Part shown: in pieces, positions 13,601 to 26,243 of the stretch | Position numbering within the stretch: the stretch's first letter is position 1 | How the letters are laid out: each line of letters begins with the position of its first letter | Origin: Choristoneura fumiferana | Taxonomy: Eukaryota; Arthropoda; Insecta; Lepidoptera; Tortricidae | Assembly (NCBI RefSeq): GCF_025370935.1 | Contig: NC_133472.1 | Span: forward strand, 39,059,684 to 39,123,683 | DNA length: 64,000 nucleotides | Direction of reading: 5' to 3' | The notes under the pieces: generated by a model | Databases searched by the model: none | Told to the model about the DNA's origin: nothing | The model's input: the letters and a program-made list of their open reading frames with translations, nothing else | Translations under genes and position numbers: made by a program

Positions 13601-16600
13601 GAGTCGTCTGTGAGTTCTTGTGTGGTGTGTACCGAAATGATAGGTTTTTCATCGTCTACCTGTTCTGTAGTGATTTGTGTGGTTTGGATTTCAGGACCTT
13701 TCTTACGTTTAATGACTCTCTTTGTTGTAGTCTTTTTAGTTATCTTACCATCGGGAGTCTGTTGTTCCTCAACTGTGGTTTCTTCTGGCAGCTCGATGGT
13801 TTTAACTGGTTCTGGTTGTTCTTTCTTAGGTTTTTCTTCAGTGACTAAAACAGTAGTTATTGGCTCTTCGCCATCTTTTTCGATTGTGGTGATTTCAGTC
13901 ACCTGTTCCTTAGGTCCCCGTTTGATGATCCGCTTAGTTGTTTTTACCTTCTTGACCTCGCCGGTTTCAGTGCGTACCTGAGTAACCTCAACCTTCTCTG
14001 GTGCTTCCTCAACGATCTCAGCGGTAGCAAGTATGTGTGAGTCATCATAAGGCGTAAGTGTGTCGTCTGTGAGTTCTTGTGAGGTGTGTACCGAAATGAT
14101 AGGTTCGTCATCATCTACTTGTTCTGTGGTGATTTGTGTGGTTTGGATTTCAGGACCTTTCTTACGTTTAATGATTCTCTTTGTTATAATCTTTTTAGTT
14201 ATCTTACCCTCGGGAGTCTTTTGTTCCTCAATTATAGTCTCCTCTGGCAGCTCGACGGTTTCAACTGGCTGTGGTTGATCTTCGTCAGGTTTTTGTTCAG
14301 TAAGTGAAACGGTTGTTATTGGCTCTTCACCATCTTTTTCGATTGTGGTGATTTCAGTATCCTGTTCCTTAGGTCCCCGTTTGATGATCCGCTTAGTTGT
14401 TTTGACCTTCTTGACCTCGCCAGTTTCTGTGCGTACCTGAGTAACCTCAACCTTCTCTGGTACTTCCTCAACGATCTTAGCGTTGGCAGGTGTGTGTGAG
14501 TTATCAAATGGCATAAGTGAGTCGTCTGTGAGTTCTTGTGTGGTGTGTACCGAAATGATAGGTTTTTCATCGTCTACCTGTTCTGTAGTGATTTGTGTGG
14601 TTTGGATTTCAGGACCTTTCTTACGTCTAATGACTCTCTTTGTTGTAGTCTTTTTAGTTATCTTACCATCGGGAGTCTGTTGTTCCTCAACTGTGGTTTC
14701 TTCTGGCAGCTCGATGGTTTTAACTGGTTCTGGTTGTTCTTTCTTAGGTTTTTCTTCAGTGACTAAAACAGTAGTTATTGGCTCTTCACCATCTTTTTCG
14801 ATTGTGGTGATTTCAGTCACCTGTTCCTTAGGTCCCCGTTTGATGATCCGCTTAGTTGTTTTTACCTTCTTGACCTCGCCAGTTTCAGTGCGTACCTGAG
14901 TAACTTCAACCTTCTCTGGTGCTTCCTCAACGATCTTAGCGGTAGCAAGTATGTGTGAGTCATCAAAAGGCGTAAGTGTGTCGTCTGTGAGTTCTTGTGT
15001 GGTGTGTACCGAAATGATAGGTTCGTCATCATCTACTTGTTCTGTGGTGATTTGTGTGGTTTGGATTTCAGGACCTTTCTTACGTTTAATGATTCTCTTT
15101 GTTATAATCTTTTTAGTTATCTTACCCTCGGGAGTCTTTTGTTCCTCAATTGTAGTCTCCTCTGGCAGCTCGACGGTTTTAACTGGCTGTGGTTGATCTT
15201 CGTCAGGTTTTTGTTCAGTAAGTGAAACGGTTGTTATTGGCTCTTCACCATCTTTTTCGATTGTAGTGATTTCAGTATCCTGTTCCTTAGGTCCCCGTTT
15301 GATGATCCGCTTAGTTGTTTTGACCTTCTTGACCTCGCCAGTTTCTGTGCGTACCTGAGTAACCTCAACCTTCTCTGGTACTTCCTCAACGATCTTAGCG
15401 TTGGCAGGTGTGTGTGAGTTATCAAATGGCATAAGTGAGTCGTCTGTGAGTTCTTGTGTGGTGTGTACCGAAATGATAGGTTTTTCATCGTCTACCTGTT
15501 CTGTAGTGATTTGTGTGGTTTGAACTTCAGGACCTTTCTTACGTTTAATAATTCTCTTCGTTATAGTCTTCTTAGTTACTTTACCCTCGGGAGTCTTTTG
15601 TTCCTCAACTGTAGTCTCCTCCGGCAGCTCGATGGTTTTTACTAATTCTGGTTGTTGTTCAGGTTTCTCTTCAGTTACTAAAACAGTAGTTATTGGCTCC
15701 TCACCATCTTTTTCGATTGTGGTGATTTCAGTCACCTGTTCCTTAGGTCCCCGTTTGATGATCCGCTTAGTGGTTTTTACCTTCTTGACCTCGCCGGTTT
15801 CAGTGCGTACCTGAGTAACCTCAACCTTCTCTGGTGCTTCCTCAACGATCTTAGCGGTAGCAAGTATGTTTGAGTCATCAAAAGGCGTTAGTGTGTCGTC
15901 TGTGAGTTCTTGTGTGGTGTGTACCGAAATGATAGGTTCGTCATCATCTACTTGTTCTGTAGTGATTTGTGTGGTTTGGATTTCAGGACCTTTCTTACGT
16001 TTAATGATTCTCTTTGTTATAATCTTTTTAGTTATCTTACCCTCGGGAGTCTTTTGTTCCTCAATTGTAGTCTCCTCTGGCAACTCGACGGTTTCAACTG
16101 GCTGTGGTTGATCTTCGTCAGGTTTTTGTTCAGTAAGTGAAACGATTGTTATTGGCTCTTCACCATCTTTTTCGACTGTGGTGATTTCAGTATCCTGTTC
16201 CTTAGGTCCTCGTTTGATGATTCGCTTAGTTGTTTTGACCTTCTTGACCTCGCCAGTTTCTGTGCGTACCTGAGTAACCTCAACCTTCTCTGGTACTTCC
16301 TCAACGATCTTAGCGTTGGCAGGTGTGTGTGAGTTATCAAATGGCGTAAGTGAGTCGTCTGTGAGTTCTTGTGTGGTGTGTACCGAAATGATAGGTTTTT
16401 CATCGTCTACCTGTTCAGTAGTGATTTGTGTGGTTTGGATTTCAGGACCTTTCTTACGTTTAATTACTCTCTTTGTTGTAGTCTTTTTAGTTATCTTTCC
16501 ACCGGGAGTCTGTTGTTCCTCAACTGTAGTTTCTTCTGGCAGCTCGATGGTTTTAACTGGTTCTGTTTGTTCTTTCTTAGGTTTTTCTTCAGTGACTAAA

Positions 16601-19600
16601 ACAGTAGTGATTGGCTCTTCGCCATCTTTTTCGATTGTGGTGATTTCAGTCACCTGTTCCTTAGGTCCCCGTTTTATGATCCGCTTAGTTGTTTTTACCT
16701 TCTTGACCTCGCCAGTTTCTGTGCGTACCTGAGTAACTTCAACCTTCTCTGGTGCTTCCTCGACGACCTTAGCGGTTGCAGGCATGTGTGAGTCATCAAA
16801 AGGCGTAAGTGTGTCGTCTGTGAGTTCTTGTGTGGTGTGTACCGAAATGATAGGTTCGTCATCATCTACTTGTTCTGTGGTGATTTGTGTGGTTTGGATT
16901 TCAGGACCTTTCTTACGTTTAATGACTCTCTTCGTTGTTGTCTTTTTAGTTATCTTACCCTCGGGAGTCTTTTGTTCCTCAATTGTAGTCTCCTCTGGCA
17001 GCTCGACGGTTTTAACTGGTTCTAGTTTTTCTTCTTCAGGTTTTTCTTCAGTTAATAAAACAGTAGTAATTGGCTCCTCACCATCTTTTTCGATTGTGGT
17101 GATTTCAGTCACCTGTTCCTTAGGTCCCCGTTTGATGATTCGCTTAGTTGTTTTTACCTTCTTTACCTCGCCGGTTTTGGTGCGTACCTGAGTAATCTCA
17201 ACTTTCTCTGGTTCTTCCTCAATGACCTTAGCAGTGGCAGGTGCGTGTGTATTTTCAAAAGGCGTAAATGTATCGTCTGTTAGTTCTCGTGTGGTGTGTA
17301 CAGAAATGATAGGTTCATCATCGTCTACCTGTTCTGTTGTGATTTGTGTGGTTTGAACTTCAGGACCTTTCTTACGTTTAATAATTCTCTTCGTTATAGT
17401 CTTCTTAGTTACTTTACCCTCGGTAGTCTTTTGTTCCTCAACTGTAGTCTCCTCCGGCAGCTCGATGGTTTTTACTAATTCTGGTTGTTCTTCAGGTTTT
17501 TCTTCAGTTTCTAAAACAGTAGTGATTGGCTCTTCACCATCTTTTTCGATTGTGGTGATTTCAGTCACCTGTTCCTTAGGTCCCCGTTTGATGATCCGCT
17601 TAGTTGTTTTTACCTTCTTTACCTCCCCAGTTTCTGTGCGTACCTGAGTAACCTCAACCTTCTCTGGTGCTTCCTCAACGATCTTAGCTGTCGCAGGTGT
17701 GTGTGAGTTATCAAAAGGCGTAAGTGTGTCGTCTGTAAGTTCTTGTGTAGTGTGCACCGAAATGATAGGTTCATCATCGTCTACCTGTTCTGTTGTGATT
17801 TGTGTAGTTAAAACTTCAGGACCTTTCTTACGTTTAATAATTCTCTTCGTTATAGTCTTCTTAGTTACTTTACCCTCGGGAGTCTTTTGTTCCTCAACTG
17901 TAGTCTCCTCCGGCAGCTCGATGGTTTTTACTAATTCTGGTTGTTCTTCAGGTTTTTCTTCAGTTAATAAAACAGTAGTGATTGGCTCCTCACCATCTTT
18001 TTCGATTGTGGTGATTTCAGTCACCTGTTCCTTAGGTCCCCGTTTGATGATCCGCTTAGTTGTTTTTACCTTCTTTACCGCCCCAGTTTCTGTGCGTACC
18101 TGAGTAACTTCAACCTTCTCTGGTGCTTCCTCAACGATCTTAGCGGTCGCAAGTGTGTGTGAGTTATCAAAAGGCGTAAGTGTGTCGTCTGTAAGTTCTT
18201 GTGTGGTGTGCACCGAAATGATAGGTTCATTATCGTCTACCTGTTCTGTAGTGATTAGTGTGGTTTGAATTTCAGGACCTTTCTTACGTTTAATGATTCT
18301 CTTCGTTATAGTCTTCTTAGTTACATTACCCTCGGGAGTCTTTTGTTCCTCAACTGTAGTCTCCTCCGGCAGCTCGATGGTTTTTACTAATTCTGGTTGT
18401 TCTTCAGGTTTTTCTTCAGTTAATAAAACAGTAGTGATTGGCTCTTCCCCATCTTTTTCGATTGTGGTGATTTCAGTCACTTGTTCCTTAGGGCCCCGTT
18501 TGATGATCCTTTTGGTTGTTTTTACCTTCTTTACCTCGCCAGTTTCAGTGCGTACCTGAGTAACATCAACCTTCTCTGGTGCTTCTTCAACGATTTTAGC
18601 GGTTGCAGGTGTGTCTGAGATAGCAAAAGGCGTAAGTGTGTCATCTGTGAGTTCTTGTGTAGTATGTACAGAAATGATAGGTTCGTCATCATCAACTTGT
18701 TCTGTAGTGATTTGTGTAGTTTGGATTTCAGGACCTTTCTTACGTTTAATGACTCTTTTCGTTGTTGTCTTTTTAGTTATCTTACCCTGGGGAGTCTTTT
18801 GTTCCTCAACTGTAGTCTCCTCTGGCAGCTCGATGGTTTTGACTGGTTGTGGTTGTTCTTCTTCGGGTTTTTCTTCAATGAGTAAAACAGTAGTGATTGG
18901 CTCCTCTCCATCTTTTTCGATTGTGGTTATTTCAGTCACCAGTTCTTTAGGTCCTCGTTTGATGATTCGCTTTGTGGTTTTGACTTTCTTTACCTCGCCT
19001 GTTTTTGTGCGAACTTGAGTTACCTCAACTTTTTCTGGCGCTTCCTCAACGATCTTAGCTGTGGAAGGTGTGTGCGAAATATCAAAATTTGTATCTGTGT
19101 CATCTGTGAGTTCTTGTATATTTAGTACTGAAATTATAGGTTCATCGTCATCTACCTGTTCTGTAGTGATTTGTGTGGTTTGAATCTCAGGACCTTTCTT
19201 ACGTTTAATGATTCTCTTTGTTATAGTCTTTTTAGTTATCTTGCCCTCGGGAGTTTTTTGTTCCTCAACTGTAGTCTCCTCCGGTAGCTCGATGGTTTTA
19301 ATAGGTTCTAGTGGTTCTTTTTCGGGTTTTTCTTCAGTGAATAAAACAGTAGTGATTGGCGCCTCCCCTTCTTTTTCAATTGTTGTTATTTCAGTTACCT
19401 TATCCTTAGGCCCGCGCTTTATAACTCGTTTCGTAGTTTTTATCTTTTTAACCTCGCCAGTTTTCGTGCGTACTTGGGTAACTTCGATTGTTTCCGGAGT
19501 TTCTTGGACAAGTTTAGCGGTTTCACGTGTATAAGTATCATCGAAATTTTGAACATTGTCATCTGTCAGTTCTTGTGTGGTGTGTACGGAAATGATGGGT

Positions 19601-22600
19601 GCGTTGTCATCCACTTGTTCAGTGGTGATTTGTGTCGTTTCAATTTGTGGCCCTTTCTTTCGTTTAATGATCCTCTTTGTTGTTGTCTTTTTGGTGATCT
19701 TACCCTCGGGCGTTTTTTCTTCCTCCACTGTTGTTTCTTCTGGTAGCTCAACGGTTTTAACTGGTTTAAACTCGTCTTCTTCCGGTTCTTTGTTTTCTAT
19801 AACAGAGATCGTGGTAATGGGTTCTTCGCCTTCTTTTTCAGTTGTTGTTATTTCAGTCACTTTGTCTTTAGGCCCTCGCTTTATTACTCGTTTCGTTGTT
19901 TTGACTTTTTTAACTTCGCCAGTTTCTGTACGTATTTGAGTAATTTCGACCTTTTCTGGAGCTTCGTGCACTATTTTTGCTGTGTCGGTTGTGTACGTGT
20001 CTTCGAATGGTTTAATGGTTTCGTCGGTGAGTTCTTGTGTAGTGTGTACTGAAATTATTGGTTCCTCACCATCGACCTGTTCTGTAGTGATTTGTGTTGT
20101 TTGGATTTCCGGACCCTTCTTGCGTTTGATGATTCTTTTGGTGGTTTTCTTTTTAGTTATCTTACCTTCGGGAGTTTCTTGCTCCTCAATCGTAGTCACC
20201 TCTGGCAGCTCAACGGTTTCAATTGGCTGTGATTGATCCTCATCAGGTTTGTCTTCTTTAAGTGAAACGGTAGTGATAGGTTCTTCCCCTTCTTTTTCAA
20301 TTGTTGTTATTTCAGTTACCTTATCCTTAGGCCCGCGCTTTATAACTCGTTTCGTAGTTTTTATCTTTTTAACCTCGCCAGTTTCCGTGCGTACTTGGGT
20401 AACTTCGATTGTTTCCGGAGTTTCTTGGACAAGTTTAGCGGTTTCACGTGTATAAGTATCATCGAAATTTTGAACATTGTCATCTGTCAGTTCTTGTGTG
20501 GTGTGTACGGAAATGATGGGTGCGTTGTCATCCACTTGTTCAGTGGTGATTTGTGTCGTTTCAATTTGTGGCCCTTTCTTTCGTTTAATGATCCTCTTTG
20601 TTGTTGTCTTTTTGGTGATCTTACCCTCGGGCGTTTTTTCTTCCTCCACTGTTGTTTCTTCTGGTAGCTCAACGGTTTTAACTGGTTTAAACTCGTCTTC
20701 TTCCGGTTCTTTGTTTTCTATAACAGAGATCGTGGTAATGGGTTCTTCGCCTTCTTTTTCAGTTGTTGTTATTTCAGTCACTTTGTCTTTAGGCCCTCGC
20801 TTTATTACTCGTTTCGTTGTTTTGACTTTTTTAACTTCGCCAGTTTCTGTACGTATTTGAGTAATTTCGACCTTTTCTGGAGCTTCCTGTACGATTTTTG
20901 CTGTGTCGGTTGTGTACGTGTCTTCGAATGGTTTAATGGTTTCGTCGGTGAGTTCTTGTGTAGTGTGTACTGAAATTATTGGTTCCTCATCATCGACCTG
21001 TTCTGTAGTGATTTGTGTTGTTTGGATTTCCGGACCCTTCTTGCGTTTGATGATTCTCTTGGTGGTTTTCTTTTTAGTTATCTTACCTTCGGGAGTTTCT
21101 TGCTCCTCAATCGTAGTCACCTCTGGCAGCTCAACGGTTTCAATTGGCTGCGATTGATCCTCATCAGGTTTGTCTTCTTTAAGTGAAACGGTAGTGATAG
21201 GTTCTTCCCCTTCTTTTTCAATTGTTGTTATTTCAGTTACCTTATCCTTAGGCCCGCGCTTTATAACTCGTTTCGTAGTTTTTATCTTTTTAACCTCGCC
21301 AGTTTCCGTGCGTACTTGGGTAACTTCGATTGTTTCCGGAGTTTCTTGGACAAGTTTAGCGGTGTCACGTGTATAAGTATCATCGAAATGTTGAACAGTG
21401 TTATCTGTCAGTTCTTGTGTGGTGTGTACGGAAATGATGGGTGCACTGTCGTCCACTTGTTCAGTGGTGATTTGTGTCGTTTCGATTTGTGGCCCTTTCT
21501 TACGTTTAATGATCCTCTTTGTTGTTGTCTTTTTGGTGATCTTACCCTCGGGCGTTTTTTCTTCCTCCACTGTTGTTTCTTCAGGCAGCTCAATGGTTTC
21601 AACTGCTTTTAACTCGTCTACTTCATGTTCCTTCCTTTCTATAACAGAGATCGTGGTGATGGGTTCATCGCCTACTTCTTCAGTGGTTATTATTTCAGTC
21701 ACTTTTTCTTTAGGCTCTTGCTTTATTAGTTGTTTTAATCTTTTGATCTTCTTTACTTCATTATTTTCCGTTCGCACTTGAGTAACTTTGACACGTTCTG
21801 GAGCTTCATCAATAGGTTTTACAGTGTTATCAGTAAGTTCTTGTGTAGTGTGTACTGAAATAATTGGTGCTTTATCGTCTAATTGTTCAGAATTGGTTTC
21901 TGTTGTTATAATTTGTGGCTCTTTCTTTAGCTTTGTGATTTTTTTTGTGATAGTCTTTTTAATTATCTTACCATCTGGCGCTTCTTCGGTTTCTACGGTT
22001 GATTCTTCTGGTAGTTCAATGATTTCTACAGGTTTTGATTTTTCATTTCTGGTCTCTTCATCTTCAATAACAGACACTGTGGTGATTGGCGCTTCGCCTT
22101 CGCTTTCTACGGTTGTTATTTCCGTTATTTTATCTTTTGGCCCCCGCTTGATTTTTCGTTTAGTCGTTTTGATCTTTTTTATTTCACCTGTTTCTGTGCG
22201 AACTTGAGTAATTTTGACCTCTTCTGGAGCTTCTTCAACAATTTTAGCTTCATTTACCACTTGTTTGTCATCGAACGGTGTAGTCGTATCATCAGTGAGT
22301 TCTTGTGTAGTGTGTACTGAAATAATTGGTTCTTTGTTGTCTATTTGTTCGGTTGTGATTTGTGTTGTTTCTGTTTGTGGTCCTTTTTTGCGTTTTATTA
22401 TTCTTCTGGTAATCGTCTTTTTAACAATATTACCTTCAGGTGTTTTTTCCTCTTCTACAGTGGTTTCTTCAGGTAGCTCTACGGTCTCTTCAGGCTTTGA
22501 CTTTTCTTCCACCGACGGTTTGTCTTCTATAATGGACACTGTGGTAATTGGCACTTCGCCTTCTTTTTCTATGGTTGTGATTTCCGTTATTTTATCTTTT

Positions 22601-25600
22601 GGCCCCCGCTTTATTTTTCGTTTTGTCGTTTTGATCTTTTTTATTTCACCAGTTTCTGTGCGAACTTGAGTTACTTTGACCTCTTCTGGAGCTTCTTCAA
22701 TTATTTTTGCTTCATTTACTATTTGGTTATCATCGAACGGTGTAGCCATATCATCAGTGAGTTCTTGTGTAGTGTGTACTGAAATAATGGGTTCAGTGTC
22801 ATCTACTTGTTCAGTTGTGATTTGTGTTGTTTCCGTTTGTGGACCTTTCTTCCGTTTAATTATTCTTTTTGTCGTTATCTTTTTAGTTATCTTACCCTCG
22901 GGTGTTTTCCCTTCTTCTACAGTTATTTCCTCTGGTAATTCAATAGTCTGTTCAGACATTGGCTTCTCTTCTTCTATCTTCTCTTTATTTTTGAGAGACA
23001 CCGTAGTGATTGGCTCTTCACCATCTTTCTCAATGGTTGTTATTTCCGTGACTTTTTCTTTTGAACCTTGTTTTATCAGTCGTCTTATTGTTTTTATTTT
23101 CTTTACTTCTCCTGTTTTCGTGTGGACTTTGGTAATTTCAACTTTTTCCGGCGCATGTTCAAGTACTTTAGCTGTATCAGGCATTTGACTGTCATCGAAA
23201 AGTGTAGCTGAATCATCAGTGAGTTCTTGTGTAGTGTGTACAGAAATAACTGGTGCATTGTCATCTATTTGTTCAGTTGTTATATGGGTTGTTTCAGTTT
23301 GAGGACCCTTCTTGCGCTTAATGATTCTCTTGGTCGTCGTCTTTTTAATTATCTTACCTTCTGCTGTTTTTTCTTGTTCCACCGTTATTTCTTCTGGTAA
23401 TTCTACACTTTCATCTAACTTTGGTTTTTCGTCCTCGGCTGCTTTGTCTTCAATAACAGAAACAGTGATGATTGGCTCTTCGTCATCCTTTTCGATAGTT
23501 GTTATTTCAGTCACCTTGTCCTCGGGTCCACGCTTGATAACTCTTTTAGATGTTTTAATTTTCTTAATCTCACCGGTTTCTGTGCGTACTTGAGTTACTT
23601 CAACCTTTTCTGGTGTGTATTCAATGATTTTTGCAGTGTCTGCATGTGGTGTGCCTTCAAATGGTGTTATTGTGTCATCCGTGAGTTCTTCTGTAGTGTG
23701 TACTGAAGTAATAGGTGCGTCGTCGCCTATTTGTTCTGTTGTTATTTGTGTCGTTTCGATATTGGAGCCTTTTCTTCGTTTAATTATTCGTTTAGTTACT
23801 GTCTTTTTAGTTATCTTACCCTCAGGCGTTTTTTCCTCTTCTACTGTAGTTTCTTCCGGCAGTTCAATGGTTTCGATGGGTTTTGACTTTTCTTCTTTAG
23901 GTCCTTTTTCTTCAACTAAAGAGACGGTGGTAAATGGTTTTTCGCCTTCTTTTTCGATAGTTGTAATTTCAGTTAATTGTTCTTTAGGGCCTCGTTTAAT
24001 AACTCGTTTGGTAGTTTTCACTTTTTTCACCTCACCTGTGGCCGTAAGAACTTGGCTTATTTCAACTTTTTCTGGTACTTCTTCAACAACTTTTGCTTCA
24101 TCTGCTTGTATTGTGTCTTCAAAAGATGTGACCGTGTCATCTGTGAGTTCTTGTGTTGTATGAACTGAAATTACGGGTTCCTCGTCGTCTACTTGTTCAG
24201 TCGTTATATGTGTGGTTTGTATTTGTGGACCTTTCTTGCGTTTAATGATTCTCTTAGTCGTCTTTTTCGTTATCTTACCTTCTGGTGTTTTTTCTTCTTC
24301 CACTGTTATTTCTTCTGGTAGCTCTACGGTTTCATCAAACTTAACTTTTTCTTCCTCAGCCACTTGGTCCTCAATAACAGAAACAGTAGTAATTGGCTCT
24401 TCGCCATCCTTCTCGATAGTTGTAATTTCAGTTACCTTTTCCTTGGGCCCACGCTTGATAACTCGTTTAGTTGTTTTAATTTTTTTTACCTCGCCGGTTT
24501 CTGTGCGTACTTGAGTTACCTCAACTTTTTCTGGTGTTTCTTCAATGACTTTTGCAGTATCTGCTTGTGGTGTGTCTTCAAATGGTGTTATTGTGTCATC
24601 GACGAGTTCTTCTCTAGTGTGTATTGAAGTAATAGGTGCGTTATCTCCTGTTTGTTCTGTTGTTATTTGTGTCGTTTCGATGTTTGATCCTTTTCTTCGT
24701 TTAATAATTCGTTTAGTTACTGTCTTTTTGGTTATCTTACCGTCAGGCGTTTTTTCCTCTTCTACCGTAATTTGTTCCGGCAGTTCAACGGTTTCGATGG
24801 GTTTTGGCTTTTCTTCTTCAAGTCCTTTTTCTTCAACTAAAGAAACAGTGGTAATCGGTACTTCGCCTTCCTTTTCAATAGTTGTAATTTCAGTTACTTG
24901 TTCTTTAGGGCCTCGTTTAATAACTCGTTTAGTGGTTTTGACTTTTTTCACCTCACCTGTGGCCGTACGAACTTGGGTTATTTCAACTTTTTCTGGTACT
25001 TCTTCAACCACTTTGGCAGTCTTTAGTTGTAGTATGTCTTCGAATGGTGTAATCGTATCATTAGTGATTTCTTCTGTGGTGTGAACAGAAACAATGGGTG
25101 TATTGTCATCTACTTGCTCAGTTGTAATATTTGTCGTTTCAATATTTGAGCCTTTCCTTCGTTTGATTATTCTTTTAACTTTCGTCTTTTTTATTGGTTT
25201 TCCTTCAGGACTCTTCTCCTCTTCAACAGTTACTTCTTCTGGTAATTCAATGGCTTCAACTAACTTTGGCTGCTCTTCTGTGGCTTCATTTTCAATAACA
25301 GAAACCGTTGTAAAAGGTTCTTCACCGTCTTTTTCGACTGTTGTGATTTCAGTTAGTTCTTTAGGGCCTCGTTTGATAATTCGTTTTGTCGTTTTGATTT
25401 TTTTAATTTCACCAGTCTTCGTCTGGACCTGAGTGATTTCGACTTTTTCTGGAGCTTCTTCGACCACTTTGGCATTGTCTTGTGGTATCGTGTCTTCGAA
25501 AGGTATAATAGTGTCCTCAATAAATTGCTCCGTTGTGTGAACTGATATAATAGGTAGGTCATCACCTATTTGTTCCGTAGTAATTTGTGTTGTTTCTACG

Positions 25601-26243
25601 TTTGAGCCTTTTCTGCGCTTTATTATTCTCTTAGTTGTTGTTTTTTGCCGGCTTGCTTTACCTTCAGGAGTAATTTCCTCTTCAATCGTAGTTTCTTCAG
25701 GTAGCTCAATAGTTGTTGTCGGTTCAGGTTCTAGTTTTTTAATTTCGACAGTTTCTTCTAGACTCTTTTGTTTCTTTTTTGTTATTATTTTCTTGGATTT
25801 TAATCTACTCGTAGTCGTGTCTTCTTCCTCTTTTATTTCGCTTGGGATTTCGGATTCGGTAGGGTACTCTTCAATTATTTCTTCTATTTTTACTTGAGAT
25901 TCTAATTTTGTTTCTTGGAGATTATCTTCGGGTAATTGAACAGTTCCTTTAGCTGTATCTTTAACTGAGACAATATCGGTTTCCTCGAATTCTTCGATGT
26001 CAACATCATGATGTTGAATTGGTTGAGGCTTGAGGACATCATCATCGTCTATTTTTTCTTCTATTACTACGTCATTTTCTACGGATTCGTTAGTATCTGT
26101 TTTTTTCTTTTTTCTTAAGATTGTGCGTTTAGTTTTTACTTGTATTGGCTCACCACTTGGTCCTTGTTTAAATTTAGTCACTATTTCTTCAGTCTCCTCT
26201 GTGTCAGTTGTTATTGGGGAAGGTAGCCTGGCACCTGTGTTTT
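4632..26243 (-). CDS. sls: sls exon: giant elastic-repeat exon, 7,204 codons
   Basis: One uninterrupted 21,612-nt coding exon, ACACTTTCAG|AA acceptor to GACG|GTAAGA donor, phase 1-1. The donor is preferred to the open frame's own stop (4555) because its phase fits the next exon exactly (G|AT restores Asp). About 178 N-terminal residues resemble the preceding 555-nt exon. Then about 46 tandem copies of a 153-residue unit follow: ELPEETTVEEEKTPEGKI, KTTTKRIIKRKKGP, TTQITTEQVDDDEPIISV, HTTQELTDDT, APEKVEVTQVRTETGEV, KKVKTTKRIIKRGPKE, VTEITTIEKDGEEPITTV. Copies near the 3' end of the exon are more divergent and the last is decayed. Basic KRIIKR patches alternate with acidic EEPI patches. It is expected to be a very long extensible I-band segment. 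Confidence 0.93.
9300..17000 (-). repeat. sls: 918-bp higher-order repeat block
   Basis: Two unit types alternate. One carries TVEEQQTPDGK with FDNSHTPANAK; the other carries TIEEQKTPEGK with FDDSHILATAK. Matching landmarks recur at 12480, 13398, 14316, 15234 and 16149, that is, every 915-918 bp. Confidence 0.85.
19370..21400 (-). repeat. sls: near-identical 921-bp tandem duplication within the array
   Basis: Segments 19474-19939 and 20395-20860 translate identically in the frames inspected, as do 20249-20455 and 21170-21376. The spacing is 921 bp, two 153/154-aa units. The few differences seen include one Pro/Ser change in an antisense frame (about 20060 versus 20985). This is the youngest-looking duplication in the array. 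Confidence 0.85.

Larger units (their letters stand above)
4682..25711 (-). repeat. sls: tandem array of about 46 copies of a 459-bp coding repeat
   Basis: The 153-aa unit is itself a dimer of two alignable halves of about 76 aa, each with a TTKRIIKR basic core followed by an ITTxExxDxEPI core. Across about 9.3-17 kb the units alternate in type to give a 918-bp higher-order period. At 19.4-21.4 kb there is a 921-bp period with almost no differences. Unit 9 is short (about 139 aa), lacking part of the spacer. Confidence 0.9.

Noticed and set aside
4600..26200. Dozens of plus-strand and other-frame open frames of 60-190 aa within the giant exon
   Set aside because: They recur with the repeat period, have low-complexity serine/valine/cysteine-rich translations, and simply reflect lack of stops opposite the repeated sense codons.
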